Shown piece by piece: positions 63,975 through 64,000 of a stretch of DNA of 64,000 nucleotides. Below the pieces are notes generated by a model that was given only the letters and a program-made list of their open reading frames with translations, made no database searches and was not told where the DNA came from. Numbering within the stretch: position 1 is the first letter of the stretch; each line of letters starts with the position of its first letter. The DNA lies in assembly GCA_014584705.1 (NCBI GenBank), contig JACTMJ010000004.1, forward strand, positions 165,859 through 229,858, in the 5' to 3' direction. The translations under genes were made by a program, and so were the position numbers. Source of the stretch: Acidobacteriota bacterium. Its GTDB lineage: Bacteria; Acidobacteriota; Terriglobia; Bryobacterales; Bryobacteraceae.

Positions 63975-64000
63975 ATGAAGAATGCTAACAAAGCGGAGAC
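63975..64000 (+). CDS. Start of an unidentified gene, cut by the window edge
   Basis: ATG at 63975 preceded by AAGGAGA at good distance, then codons for MKNANKAE up to the last base. Too short to identify. The upstream inverted repeat and clean ribosome-binding site make it a credible gene start. Confidence 0.5.

Overview
The window is GC-rich chromosomal DNA, densely packed with genes on both strands, and most likely comes from an acidobacterium of the Bryobacterales (Solibacter/Bryobacter type). This rests on family knowledge plus what is seen: a secreted beta-propeller-like protein ending in a TIGR03437-type domain (typical of Solibacter relatives), Oar-like TonB receptors with an N-terminal carboxypeptidase-regulatory-like domain, a TIGR03790 protein, a bacilliredoxin, many Tat or Sec-exported sugar enzymes, and frequent GTG/TTG starts. 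No phage, insertion sequence or CRISPR array was seen.

Layout. 1-1.3 kb: end of argJ and a PIG-L/LmbE-like gene. 1.36-5.43 kb: a large smc gene whose ATPase head carries an Asn-Gly-His repeat insertion, with an intrinsic terminator behind it. 5.8-7.7 kb: quinone oxidoreductase/GNAT pair. 7.9-11.2 kb: OmpA-family protein and S10 carboxypeptidase. 11.2-15.6 kb: leftward, overlapping DUF2339 / TIGR03790 / polysaccharide deacetylase triad. 16-19 kb: CBM9-like protein and two exported proteins. 19-21.7 kb: ABC-2 exporter (ATPase plus two permeases). 21.8-26.8 kb: MOSC protein, glnE, TPR protein, lipoprotein. 26.9-29 kb: sugar isomerase-like protein, tRNA-Ile(CAT), small membrane protein, inorganic pyrophosphatase. 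29-35.8 kb: TetR regulator, periplasmic adaptor and a giant gene in which an RND pump is fused in frame to its TolC-like outer-membrane channel. 36-41.9 kb: glycosyl-phosphotransferase, phosphoribosyltransferase-like protein, galT, sorbosone-dehydrogenase-like protein, pseudouridine synthase, receiver-like protein. 41.9-47.8 kb (leftward): TIGR03437 protein, bacilliredoxin, second sugar dehydrogenase, PD-(D/E)XK nuclease-like protein. 47.9-50.7 kb: cobalamin riboswitch and TonB receptor. 50.8-53.1 kb: sulfatase and FkbM methyltransferase. 53.2-54.8 kb: AT-rich patch with a secreted trypsin-like protease next to tRNA-Lys(CTT). 54.9-56.7 kb: PAS protein with a degenerate GGDEF domain, and a small lipoprotein-like protein. 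56.9-60.1 kb: Oar-like receptor split by a frameshift. 60.2-64 kb: membrane protein plus TgpA-like transglutaminase, aldo/keto reductase, and the first codons of another gene.

How the genes work together. The efflux operon looks self-contained: a TetR repressor with a candidate operator overlapping its own promoter, then a lipoprotein adaptor, then inner pump and outer channel in one polypeptide. The cobalamin riboswitch directly precedes a receptor and is followed by a hairpin that masks the receptor's ribosome-binding site, so control of translation initiation is likely. The sugar transferase, GalT and several exported sugar oxidoreductases, isomerases, sulfatase and carbohydrate-binding proteins fit a polysaccharide-degrading, capsule-making soil heterotroph.

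The observations most worth following up are the RND-TolC fusion with an internal signal-peptide-like junction, the SMC insertion whose repeats are conserved in protein but not in codons, the uncharacterised PD-(D/E)XK protein, the AT-rich protease beside tRNA-Lys, and the enzymes with altered catalytic motifs (LmbE-like, GGDEF, receiver-like, OPRT-like). I did not find a clear multi-gene defence or other novel system; that judgement comes from reading alone, without database searches.
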